64,000 bases of DNA from Epichloe hybrida. Lineage: Eukaryota; Ascomycota; Sordariomycetes; Hypocreales; Clavicipitaceae. The position numbers and the translations under genes are program-made. A model generated the notes under the pieces. That model was not told the DNA's origin and ran no database searches. It saw only the letters and a list, made by a program, of their open reading frames with translations. The stretch lies in NCBI GenBank assembly GCA_019022495.1, contig JAFEKR010000001.1:2418001-2482000 (forward strand). Reading direction: 5' to 3'. Of this stretch, positions 33,084 through 43,169 are shown piece after piece; position 1 is the stretch's first letter; each line of letters starts with the position of its first letter.

Positions 33084-35094
33084 ATGCATGGAAACCAGAA
33101 GCTCGCCATTCTATCCGTCTACGACAAGACTGGCCTTCTGGACTTGGCCAAGGGCTTGATCAAGCAGAATGTCCGAATCCTTGCTTCTGGCGGCACCTCT
33201 CGCATGATCCGCGACGCTGGTATGCCTGTCGAGTATGTATAAGCAACCCACCGGGCGTCATTCTGTCCAATATACATATATATATATATTGTCGACCAAG
33301 AAAACACACTAACAATGTCAAAAAGGGACGTCAGCGCCATCACCAAGGCTCCCGAGATGCTGGGCGGTCGTGTCAAGACCCTGCACCCCGCCGTCCATGG
33401 CGGCATTCTCGCCCGCAACCTCGAGTCAGACGAGAACGATCTCGCGGAGCAAGGCATCGCCAAAGTCGACTACGTCATCTGCAACCTGTACCCCTTCAAG
33501 GACACCGTTGCCAAGATCAATGTCAGCATTCCCGAAGCCGTCGAGGAGATTGACATTGGTGGCGTGACCCTCATTCGTGCCGCCGCCAAGAACCACTCCC
33601 GAGTGACTATTCTCAGCGACCCCGAGGACTATGCCGGCTTCCTGAAGGAGCTCGAGCGGGGCGAAATCACCGAGGCGAGCCGAAACCGATACGCTCTCAA
33701 GGCATTCGAGCACACGGCCGATTACGACACGGCCATATCGGGCTTCTTCCGCAAGGAATACGCTGGCAATGGCGAACAATACATGGCCCTGCGATACGGA
33801 GCCAACCCCCACCAGAAACCTGCTGCGGCCTACACTGTCTCGGGGAAGCTGCCGCTCAAGGTTCTCTGCGGCTCTCCTGGTTACATCAACTTCCTTGACG
33901 CTCTGAATGCCTGGCCGCTGGTCAAGGAGCTGAAGCAGGCTCTGGGCAAGCCTGCCGCTGCCAGCTTCAAGCACGTGTCTCCCGCCGGTGCCGCCATTGG
34001 TCTTCCCCTGACTCCTGAAGAGCGCAAAGTCTACTTTGTCAATGACATCGAGGGCATCGAGACCTCCGCTCTTGCTCAGGCGTATGCTCGTGCCCGCGGT
34101 GCTGACCGCATGAGCAGCTTCGGCGATGTCATTGCCCTCAGCGATGTTGTCGATGTCCCCACTGCCAGCATCATCTCCAAGGAGGTTTCTGACGGTGTCA
34201 TTGCCCCCGGCTACGAAGACGCTGCTCTTGAGATGCTCAAGAAGAAAAAGGGCGGCAAGTACCTTGTTCTGCAGATCGACCCCGAGTACAACCCAGCGCC
34301 CACCGAAACCCGAACCGTCTACGGCGTCACTCTCCAGCAGCACCGCAACGACGTCGAGATTTCCCCCAAGTCATTCGGAACCATCGTCACCCCCAAGGAT
34401 GCCGGCGCTCTGCCCGAAGACGCCGCCCGCGACCTGACCATTGCCACCATCACCCTCAAGTATACCCAGAGCAACTCTGTGTGCTACGCCGTCAACGGCC
34501 AAGTCGTTGGTCTCGGCGCCGGCCAGCAATCTCGTATCCACTGCACGCGTCTTGCAGGCGACAAGGCCGACAACTGGTGGATGCGTTTCCACGAGCGAGT
34601 CCTCAACATCAAGTGGAAGAAGGGCACCAAGCGCCCCGACAAGAGCAACGCCATCGATCTGCTCGTCAGTGGAGAGTTGCCCAAGTCTGGTGCCGAGCGT
34701 GAGGGCTTCGAGGCCGTCTTTGAGGAAGTCCCTGCTGCCTTTACTGTTGAGGAGAGAGAAGCCTGGATGAAGCAGTTGAAGAATGTCTGCGTCTCCAGCG
34801 ACGCCTTTGTACGTTGACCCTCCTTCTGTTCCTGACCCCGCTGCCCCCCTTTTGTTCCTTTTTCAAAAGCTTCGACGACAAAAATCCTCCAAAAAAAAAA
34901 AAACCCCCGGAATGAAAAGACACTAACACTGCATCAAGTTCCCCTTCATCGACAACGTCTTCCGCGCCTCCCGCTCAGGAGTCAACTACATTGCCGCCCC
35001 GAGCGGCAGTCAAAACGACAGCGCCGTCTTCGAGACCGCCGAAAAGCTAGGCATCACCTTTGTCCAGCAGAGCACACGTCTGTTCCACCACTGA
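33084..35094 (+). CDS. ADE17: Bifunctional AICAR transformylase/IMP cyclohydrolase
   Basis: Predicted 595-residue cytosolic enzyme for the last two steps of de novo purine synthesis: formylation of AICAR by 10-formyl-tetrahydrofolate and ring closure to IMP. It has three exons, 33084-33232, 33326-34808 and 34939-35094. The N-terminal MGS-like cyclohydrolase domain begins [20 protein letters not shown] and includes [18 protein letters not shown] and [18 protein letters not shown]. The transformylase domain includes [12 protein letters not shown], the catalytic [11 protein letters not shown] (Lys-His pair), and [22 protein letters not shown]. The protein ends in the family's STRLFHH. Length matches yeast Ade16/Ade17 (about 592). 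A poly-T tract (about 32967-32984) lies roughly 100 bp upstream of the start. Confidence 0.96.
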
Positions 35095-35630
35095 AGATGG
35101 TCTCTTGTGGGGGCGGGAATTTTTGTTGCAGAAATACCATCTTATCCTCTTCGTGAGGATCAAAAACGAGGATTAAGAGAATTTACGTCAAGATGACCTT
35201 GGGGCATTTCAGCAAGGATGATTGATTATATCCACATTTCCATCTCATCTTGGTGGAGGGAGTTTTGGGTCACTGGCGGCTGTCAGCAACCACGGTATTG
35301 AGAAGCACATAGATGCAATGTTCGCTCGTCAACGACATTGGGTATATACGTGATTGTGAAACGGCGTTGGTTCTTCTGTTTCGTCCTCGCTTGAATCATC
35401 AATCACCTTGATTGCAAAGACTACTCGAACTACATGGATTTAATTACTGAACATCTTGAAACGCATGATGTGAGGTCGTACAGGAGAACTCGTGTCCAGC
35501 AACTGTCAAACGCCAATCAACCTTTATCTCATGCTTTGTTCGCAATTAAAATCCCCTGTTCCAAGCTGTTGGTTTGTCTTGCACAGTACAGTACAGTACA
35601 AGAATGGATGGTGGATATATGCACCCCTTT

Positions 35631-38255
35631 TTAATCTTCAATGTCATCATCGCTCAATACTAGTTTTTGCGCAAGCATGCCAGACATGGCGCCGGCTTTG
35701 ATGCCCGCGCTCTTCTTGCGCGGACTAGCCTCTTCGGATGGTCTATCTGTCGCCCATGCTTCTCCAGGGAGGTCATCATCCTCGGCATCGCTTTCGTCGT
35801 CTACCGTGGCTGATACGCCGTTGAAGGACACTACCTTCTCGAGATCCCGTAGTCCAAGGCTGGTCTTGCGACTTCGTGCAATGTGAGCCATGTACGGTAA
35901 GCGGTCGAGTAGCATCTCTCGTTGAGCCGCACTTCCGAGACAGAGTAGAGGCAATGATCCTGAGCTCTCTTCGGCTGTGTCATTGGGCTTCGTAGCTGCT
36001 GCCGCTACTGCGCCGGCGGCGCCGGCGGCGGCGCGAGCTTGTTGCTGTCGCTGCATCCACGAGATTGAATCCCCGGACGACTGTGTCTTCAAAAATGCCG
36101 AGGCGCCGTCGGTAAGATTCTTGGTGGCAAGTTGTGATTCGCCCCTGAGGAGCTTGGTCGACCACAGGTCTACCATGCCCTCAATCTCTTCCCTATCCCT
36201 CCACAATTTCAAGCTTGTGGAATAGAACATTTTGAAAGAGTCGCTGCCCTTTGCCATGGTGGTGGTTCTGCGCTTGACCGGGTTCGGTAACGAAAACAAC
36301 ATGCCGCGAACAGCCACCTGGAAGGTCATCTCATCTTGGCGGAGGATATGACTGCCCGAGTCTCTTGCGCTGAATCCGCCTCGTCCTCCAAAGAACACAT
36401 CCCGCGACGAACAGAGTAGATCGCTCTCGGAAAGATATTCTATGCATTCGTTGACGTAATCCATCGGTGTTGATAGATCCATTGGCCCCGTGCTTTCGCA
36501 AGACAATATGTAATTCTCATGCAATGCGGATATGAATGTGTGCGTATCTGTGCCCGTTTCGTCAATCAAAGAATCGACAGAGACCTGTGACCTCTTAGGC
36601 CGAGAATATTGTGACAAGTATGCAGGTAGGTGCTCTAAAGTATCATCTGCAGGGGCCGCGTCATCCCGTTTGTTGTATACAACTTTGCCGACGGCATGGA
36701 AAATGCCCAGGCTGGCTTCACGTTGCGAGATGAGCTCGAGACTCTCTGACTCGCCCTTAGTCAGCCTGATAGAATCTCTCGTGGTCTTTTTCGGTTTGGT
36801 GAAGGCAACTTTAGCCCCCCAATCCGTTTCATCATCTCCCTTGAGACAGAGAAATTCGAGAGATGAGATGGCGCTGCGAATGTCTCCAATTTCGCCCAGC
36901 TTCTTAAGAACTTGGGGTCCTGGGGTTTTTCTGCGCCCGGATTTCCTCGCCTCCTTGAGAACCACGAGCTCTAGGGCCTTTGCGAGAATTGACGGGGCTA
37001 TAGCGTTGAACTCAATCACCCCTACACCCGGATGACGGAGAATTTCGGGCCCAAGCAGGCGATGAGCTGTCAGGCTGTCTGCCGAAGCCGATGTTGTAGT
37101 CAGCAAGGTTTCCGTTATGACCAGCACAATGGGACTGATAGGATCCCTTTGCTGTGACGTCTTGCTAAAATTGGCTAGTGAGGGTGCATGGGCTGCCAAA
37201 TAATGAAGAATAGTGCTGCGAAACGAGCTCAGAGCCGAGGATGACTTGGAGAAGGTGTTGGGAAATTCTTCGATAAGAATAACTCGTTTCGCTCGACTCG
37301 GACCCGTTCCGCTTGAACTGGTTGGTGTAGAATCCGTGGATCCTTCGACATCGAGCGTTCCGAATTTTCCACCACGGCCGAGAAACTCGCCAAATTGAGC
37401 GGACGACGATACGAATCCAGTGCCCGTGGCTGCTGTGGGGTTTTTCCACTCGAGAAGCTCGAGTCCCATTTCATTGGCTAGCAAACGCATCGTCGTGCTT
37501 TTTCCGGAACCAGCCGCGCCTTTCAGGATCAAGACGCGCTGTCGCATTCGTCCAGTCATGACATCGTCGAGCCATCTTCGAACATCGGCCACTTTCTTCT
37601 TGTGCACGGCCAACTCATCGAGGTTACGTGGGCCAAACCGTTCTGACCACGGACGTAGCTCGTCATCCACGCCGGCGGCATTCGTAGGTTTCGGAGGTTT
37701 GAGGAATTTGAGGCCGGTGCCGGTGCTGGACGATTTACTTGGTGCAGCATCATGAACCTTCCTCAACCTTTTTCGGGCATGCTGACTGACCAGGCTAGAC
37801 GAGCTTACTTTAAGTTCTGATATTTCGTCATCTTCGGAAATCGGATCACTGATTGGGTCATCAATTGGCGAGAGTCGCTTCTCGCTGCCAGAGCTGGGTT
37901 TGGTAGCCCGTTGGGCCTGTTTGGAGAAGAGTGTCTTCAGATCGGCCGTTTTACCCTTGTCCTCTGCCCGGCCATTGTCTCTCGGCTTCTTGGGACCGGC
38001 ATTGGCGCTTTTCTTTTGGGAGCTCCCGCGCCTCGTCTTAGTAGGAGATGCATTGGCGGCCGCTTGAAGAGCGAACCCTCTCGGCTTGAGGGGACTCGGA
38101 GATGCACTTGGAGATGCACTTGGAGCTCGGACCTTGGAAGGTGAGGTGGGCGAAGAAAGCAGGAAGTTGGAAAGAGTATTGGCCTTGGGCTGTTCGTCTT
38201 CGTCATCAGAGGCCTCGAGAGGGTTTCGCCTGCGGCGTTTGGCGGGCGGGGCCAT
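35631..38255 (-). CDS. rad17: Rad17/Rad24 checkpoint clamp loader
   Basis: A single-exon protein of 874 residues. Rad17 replaces the large subunit of replication factor C and loads the 9-1-1 clamp at damaged DNA, triggering the checkpoint. After a long basic, Ser/Pro-rich N-terminus (about 200 residues) comes PWSERFGPRNLDELAVHKKKVADVRRWL, the Walker A motif LKGAAGSGKST (about residue 250), and the Rad17-type Walker B-like VILIEEFPN, where replication factor C proteins have DExD. The C-terminal half is helical and less conserved, ending in an acidic DDEDDLPGE segment and a short acidic tail. Start MAPPAKRRRRNP sits on the only suitable ATG. Its promoter, shared with nothing else, contains a GGT triplet repeat. 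The neighbouring purine gene ends about 540 bp away, tail to tail. Confidence 0.93.
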   Translation of the reverse strand: MAPPAKRRRRNPLEASDDEDEQPKANTLSNFLLSSPTSPSKVRAPSASPSASPSPLKPRGFALQAAANASPTKTRRGSSQKKSANAGPKKPRDNGRAEDKGKTADLKTLFSKQAQRATKPSSGSEKRLSPIDDPISDPISEDDEISELKVSSSSLVSQHARKRLRKVHDAAPSKSSSTGTGLKFLKPPKPTNAAGVDDELRPWSERFGPRNLDELAVHKKKVADVRRWLDDVMTGRMRQRVLILKGAAGSGKSTTMRLLANEMGLELLEWKNPTAATGTGFVSSSAQFGEFLGRGGKFGTLDVEGSTDSTPTSSSGTGPSRAKRVILIEEFPNTFSKSSSALSSFRSTILHYLAAHAPSLANFSKTSQQRDPISPIVLVITETLLTTTSASADSLTAHRLLGPEILRHPGVGVIEFNAIAPSILAKALELVVLKEARKSGRRKTPGPQVLKKLGEIGDIRSAISSLEFLCLKGDDETDWGAKVAFTKPKKTTRDSIRLTKGESESLELISQREASLGIFHAVGKVVYNKRDDAAPADDTLEHLPAYLSQYSRPKRSQVSVDSLIDETGTDTHTFISALHENYILSCESTGPMDLSTPMDYVNECIEYLSESDLLCSSRDVFFGGRGGFSARDSGSHILRQDEMTFQVAVRGMLFSLPNPVKRRTTTMAKGSDSFKMFYSTSLKLWRDREEIEGMVDLWSTKLLRGESQLATKNLTDGASAFLKTQSSGDSISWMQRQQQARAAAGAAGAVAAAATKPNDTAEESSGSLPLLCLGSAAQREMLLDRLPYMAHIARSRKTSLGLRDLEKVVSFNGVSATVDDESDAEDDDLPGEAWATDRPSEEASPRKKSAGIKAGAMSGMLAQKLVLSDDDIED

Positions 38256-38384
38256 TAAAACGACTGAAGCGATCGAAGCATCTGGAGATTATGAGTTCCA
38301 TGCGGGCTGAGGTTGTTTGACTGGGTACTCGATCTGATTGATTGGGATTGAACCCGTCACAGTGTCGTGGAAAGACAGGCGTCG

Positions 38385-38425
38385 TCGTGGTGGTGGTGGT
38401 GGTGGTGGTGGTGGTGGTGGTGGTG
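38385..38425. repeat. (GGT)n microsatellite upstream of rad17
   Basis: About 13 GGT units lie about 130 bp upstream of the Rad17 start codon. Length variation here could alter promoter spacing, but no effect is shown. Confidence 0.85.
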
Positions 38426-38683
38426 TCCCACCAACATCGACTCACAGCCTGAGGCAGGCAGGCTGGCACTTGCTTTTACAGTACATATCATTCAGTAATC
38501 CTCACAACGGGACGTACATACGCACGCACGCGCCACTCTTAAACATCACCACTTTGCATCAACAGAGTACCCTGAAACTCAACGTGTGAGACCTGATTGC
38601 ATTAAACAATCCCTGAGCTTCTTCACAGAGAGCTCCGCGAATACTTTTGTTACATTCTTCATCGACATGGTCCGCATGAGTGC

Positions 38684-40019
38684 TCAAAACGTCCACCCAT
38701 GAAAGTTGTCCACAAATGTTGCAGCAGCCCGCAAATAGTACTCATCATCGTCCCCCCAGGTATTTGCCAGATCTCTCATTGCTCGAACGGCTAGATTCTC
38801 GTCAGCTTACTTATCTGGCTCCTGCCTCGCCCAATCGGACTTTTCAGCTCACCTTTCACATAATGTGCATCGTTTGAGTATGATGAATTCAAAGCTTTAT
38901 CCTGCACATACTTCCAATCGCGCCCACCAAGATCCTTTTCCACGGTCTCGGGATTTGGACAAGGTCGCCCTTTAACGATACACACAGCAATAGCTAACAG
39001 CCACCACTGTCTGACAAGGCTTACGTGATACTGCTTCGGAAAGAAAGGCAGCAGGACTCGGATGGCATAACTTGATGTCAACAAATGAACGATGAAAAAG
39101 TTGTAGTCCCTGGCGATCGGGTCGACAGCTGAGACGAACAATGCCACTGCTGCTTTCTGCGAGCTCTTAAAGGCCTCCAGCGGGTCAGAAATATCCCAGG
39201 CATTCCAATATCTCATCAAAATGTCTTCTTTCTCCTTGAAGATAGTTTCCAAGTCTTCGAACTCGATGTTCTTAGGAAGGCTACTGAGGTCCTCGTCTTT
39301 TGACATCTTAATGAGCAGGTCGAGGACGGAGTCAGCACTGATAGAAGACTGCCGGGTATATGTCGGGTCGCTGGTATAACGGTACAGGAAGTTGTGCTGC
39401 AGAGAGGCCAGTGTAAGAGCCTCCATGGCAACCTCCTTGCTATCTACTTCATACGCATAACCCAGCTGGATGAGAGGGTGTCCGACTATTGAAGTGTCAG
39501 CTGCTTTCTTGATGAATTTGGCAGGTTTGTAGGTTTATTTCACGTACGCCCACAGATCAGCCCATGCACCAAGGGTATTTCAGAGGAAAACAGATAGTGC
39601 TCGACCACCCTTTTCCAGTCATAGGCGTACTCCATGGCGAGCTTGTCTTCAAAAAAGTCGACGTACGCCCTTTGGTATTGTCCATCTCCCAGGAAATCGA
39701 CCCAGTCATTGTCCATGAGCTCGGCTGGCGAGGACGTCCATGCTTCCAATTCTCTGATTTGATCCTCGTAAATGTCGTGGAGCTGTGTCGGCGTGGCGCC
39801 AAGCAAGTAGGCCGAGCTCAGGATATGAGCATTGTGGTTATCAAAGCGAAGCCGATTATAAACGACGGAGTAGTTTACATGGTTGGCCTTGAGCAGATGT
39901 TTGAGGGAGCGAGCCCGGCGATCAGGGTTAGTCTCAATGTGATGCACCTCGACCGAGGGCAAATCGATGGCCTGGGTCTTGCGTCCTCCACCTAGCGCAT
40001 ATGACAAAATCCCCGACAT
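38684..40019 (-). CDS. Questin oxidase-family protein (DUF4243)
   Basis: Three exons (40019-39548, 39485-38853, 38790-38684) give 403 residues, with two 62-bp introns and an exact frame. The segment LLKANHVNYSVVYNRLRFDNHNAHIL near the N-terminus, then PLVHGLICGLGHPLIQLGYAYE (formed across intron 1), and near the end DLANTWGDDDEYYLRAA, are characteristic of the questin oxidase family. Founding members act in fungal anthraquinone pathways, opening the questin ring in a Baeyer-Villiger-like reaction. Many family members lie outside clusters and have unknown substrates. No polyketide synthase or other pathway gene is in this window, so a role in secondary metabolism is only possible, not shown. 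The start codon is about 170 bp from the edge of an AT-rich, RIP-like block. Confidence 0.85.
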
Positions 40020-41475
40020 GGCTGAGTTGCTATCGGTTTGCTCCAAGTGACGACAGGCGCCTCGATGCTGAGGTACTTGGTTCACAATACATGTACAATG
40101 GAACATGATGCTGAAGGCGTTGAAGTTCAAACACGGGCAGGTGTACGGTGGCACCTTAGACAGGCCCCGCAAAGGGCTACTAAAACAGAAAACTCATATT
40201 ATTATTTTAGGTAAGCTATATAAATAGTAAATTAAATCTATATATAAATTTAAGGAAGTATATATATATAAAATAAAATTAAGCTAAGCTAGTCTTTACT
40301 TTACTTAACTCTTATATATAAGAGTAAGCTACTAACCTAGAATACTATAAGAAAGTACTAGCTATTATTCTAGATTAGCTAGTATTACTAGCTAATATCT
40401 CTATTTATAATCACTTAGTTAAGAGCTTTATTAATAGTATTATAATATATATAAAAGGGCTATAATATAACCTTAAAGCAAAAGAAGTAAGGGAAAATTT
40501 ATATATATAACTTTAAAGGATAATAGAATTATCTATAGTTTTATCCTTATCTAGTGTAATTAGGTTATCTTTAGTCCTAAGTTCTTTAATAAGGTTAACT
40601 AGCTATTTTTAGGAACCTATATTTAATCCTATATAAGTATCTCTTACTAGTAAACTTACCTAGTCTCTATTAGAATAAGAAGATATATAATCTAGCTATT
40701 TATAGTTACTATATATACCACTAAAGTAGCCTAGTAAGCATATATAAACTAGGAATAGTATAGTAAGATTATCTTTATCCTATACTATTTATTATATATA
40801 GTGGTTATAAGGATTTATATATAGTATACCTCTTAATTAAATTAAGAAGGTATTTATATATAAGGGCTACTTACTTTTAATTTACTTTAGTTAGACTTAA
40901 TCTTAAAGAAATTATATATTATAGCTAGGTAAAGTAAGAATAGTGTATTACTCTTATAAATAAATATATAGGCTAAGACTATTCCTACTTATATAAGCTA
41001 AAAGTAGCTAAGGTATACTAGGAATACTATATATAAGACCCTAGAAGAGGTCTTAGTTATATGTTATAAGAGGTATTAAAGCTATATATATAGGTAGGTT
41101 TAGGGTAAAAGGGCTATTATATTGCTATTACTATTACTATAGTCTATACTAAAATTAGATATAAGTAATTAAAATAGTTATAATACGTATAAAGAAGGTA
41201 TATTAACTAGAAGAGAAGATTGTTAGTATATAGCATAAGAATAAAGGGATTCTATATATATATACTATTATTATTATTATTATTATTATTTTTATAAAAA
41301 TTAAGAAAGGAAAAATTTAGGATTATAGCTTTTAGCTATAGGTTTTTTTTTCCTTATAGCGTATAACTATTTACTACCTATTAGCTTAGGCTATACAATT
41401 TATAACTATATATCTTAACTTATAGCTAGTAAGTATAGATCTGTCTATATAAGGCAAGAGCAAGTGACCCTTAGA

Positions 41476-41885
41476 CAGAGCTTTACACTCGTGTAGTGTA
41501 GTTTTTTGTGTAGTTTTTTTGTTTAATTTTATATCTAGCTAGTTATTAAAGTTATTATCCTAAAAATCACGTAATCCTATAGAGTAAAATTCTAAGAAAA
41601 ATACTATATATAAATGTGGGTCCGAAAGTGGGCCCTAGACCCACAAATTGGAAATACTACATTTGTAGTGTTTTTTAAGTGCTAAAATGTAGTGAAATGT
41701 AGTTTTTCTAATTTATGGCCGAAGGATCCACTTTTAGACCCACTTTTATATATAACTACACTGTAGTTTTTAAGTTAGCTATCTAAAAATAGAAGTTTTA
41801 TATCTATATGTATTTTCTAAGATTAGATATTAATTATTTGTTAGAAAAAAAAAAACTACAAGATGTAGTGTAGTGCAAAGCTCTG
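41476..41885. mobile_element. hAT-type MITE, 410 bp
   Basis: The element starts CAGAGCTTTACACT and ends with the inverted partner, AGTGCAAAGCTCTG, giving 14-bp terminal inverted repeats with one mismatch. It is flanked by a perfect 8-bp duplication, CCCTTAGA (41468-41475 and 41886-41893). An 8-bp duplication with a CAGAG-type terminus is typical of hAT transposons. Several sub-terminal GTAGTG/TGTAGT motifs recur inside both ends, as in hAT transposase-binding regions. No transposase is encoded, so it is non-autonomous. It is less AT-mutated than its surroundings. Confidence 0.9.
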
Positions 41886-42782
41886 CCCTTAGAATTACAT
41901 TTAGCCTAAGAATCCTTGCACATGCGTACGTAACTAAAATTTATACTAAACCCCCTTTTACCCCTCTCTTTTTTTCCTTTTCTTTCTCTTTTCTTTCTTT
42001 CTCTTTTTATTCTTTTCTTTGCTTTCTTATACAATACCTAGCTACTTAAATCATTAGTAATAAAAACAATGCCTAAAGGCATCGTACACACACAAAGAAA
42101 TTCAGAAAGCTTATCTAAATACTACTTTTTGTTTACACTATAGCTTATATTAGCCTTAATTAATTGCTATTAATTTAGATAACAAAACATTAACTTCCTA
42201 TATAAAATCTCTATTAATATTATTATAGCTAATTCCTATAGCGCAAAGTAAGAGGGATTATACATTAAATTTTACTAAACATTTCTAAACACAAGCATAA
42301 GAGGTAATATAAGCTACCTAAGCTTCTACCTTTAAGGATTTATATAACTATTCCTAAGGGCTTTATATTTAGTTAATTCCATTGCTTTCACATAGTTATT
42401 ATAATAAAGGCTTTTTTATCCTAAAATTAGTTACTAAGCTTAGTTTATATAAGACTTCTTACTATTATACTAAAGCTAATTTTATTTAGAGCTTATAGAG
42501 CTCTAACCTCTTTTATAGGAAAACAAGCTTAGCGAAGTTAGTCTAGTGACTAAAGCTAACTAGCTATATAAGTTCGTATAACTAAGCTTTTTAGAGTAGT
42601 TTAATAAAAAAATTCCCTATAAGCTTAGACAAGCTTATTCTAAGGTATCTAGCTTCTATTAGCTCCCTTAATTACACATTGGATTAAATTGTATAGTTAT
42701 TAATCTCTTTAGGAAAAAAAATTCGTATAATTAGGAGATTTAAGACAGTTATATTCTTATCTTTCTGAATTTTTACATCATA

Positions 42783-42857
42783 AAGGAAGACTAAATAAAG
42801 GAAGAAAAAATTAAGGAAGAAAAAATCAAGGAAGAAAAAATCAAGGAAGAAAAGACT
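42783..42857 (+). repeat. 15-bp tandem repeat, coding-like (KEEKI)
   Basis: Five copies of a 15-bp unit, AAGGAAGAAAAAATC and variants. On the + strand they read KEEKI repeatedly, with one stop in the first, degenerate copy that would be CAA before C-to-T change. Unit length is a multiple of three, as expected if selected within a coding region. The antisense frame is also open but reads only Phe-rich sequence. Confidence 0.7.
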
Positions 42858-43061
42858 ACTATAATAATAAAAAAACATATAAAGCATTAAAAGGATTTAT
42901 TACAATCTAACAAGTTACCCCCTTGTACAAAAGAACTATCGCAAAGCTCCTCCCTTAGCCTATTACTAATAAGGCTAATTAAACGAAGCAAATCTAAACC
43001 TCTTAATTCTTATATAAATAAGCAATCTTAATAAGAATAATAATCTATACTTAATATAAAA

Positions 43062-43169
43062 GAGCGTACTAATGTAGAAAAGCGTACTAATATAGAAGAG
43101 CGTACTAATATAGAAGAGCTTACTAACATAGAAGAGCTTACTAATAGAGAGAAGCTTACTAATATAGAA
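43062..43169 (+). repeat. 18-bp tandem repeat, coding-like (ERTNIE)
   Basis: Six uninterrupted copies of an 18-bp unit read, on the + strand, ERTNVE, KRTNIE, ERTNIE, ELTNIE, ELTNRE, KLTNIE. No stop falls in the array, although stops are dense around it. Period and frame suggest a charged hexapeptide repeat of a lost protein. Confidence 0.72.

Noticed and set aside
38684..40019. Secondary-metabolite gene cluster around the questin oxidase-family gene
   Set aside because: No polyketide synthase, regulator, transporter or other tailoring enzyme lies nearby; neighbours are Rad17 and mobile-element relics.
42684..42887. Minus-strand open frame of 67 codons rich in Phe/Leu
   Set aside because: It is the antisense of the KEEKI minisatellite in AT-rich DNA and has no family resemblance.
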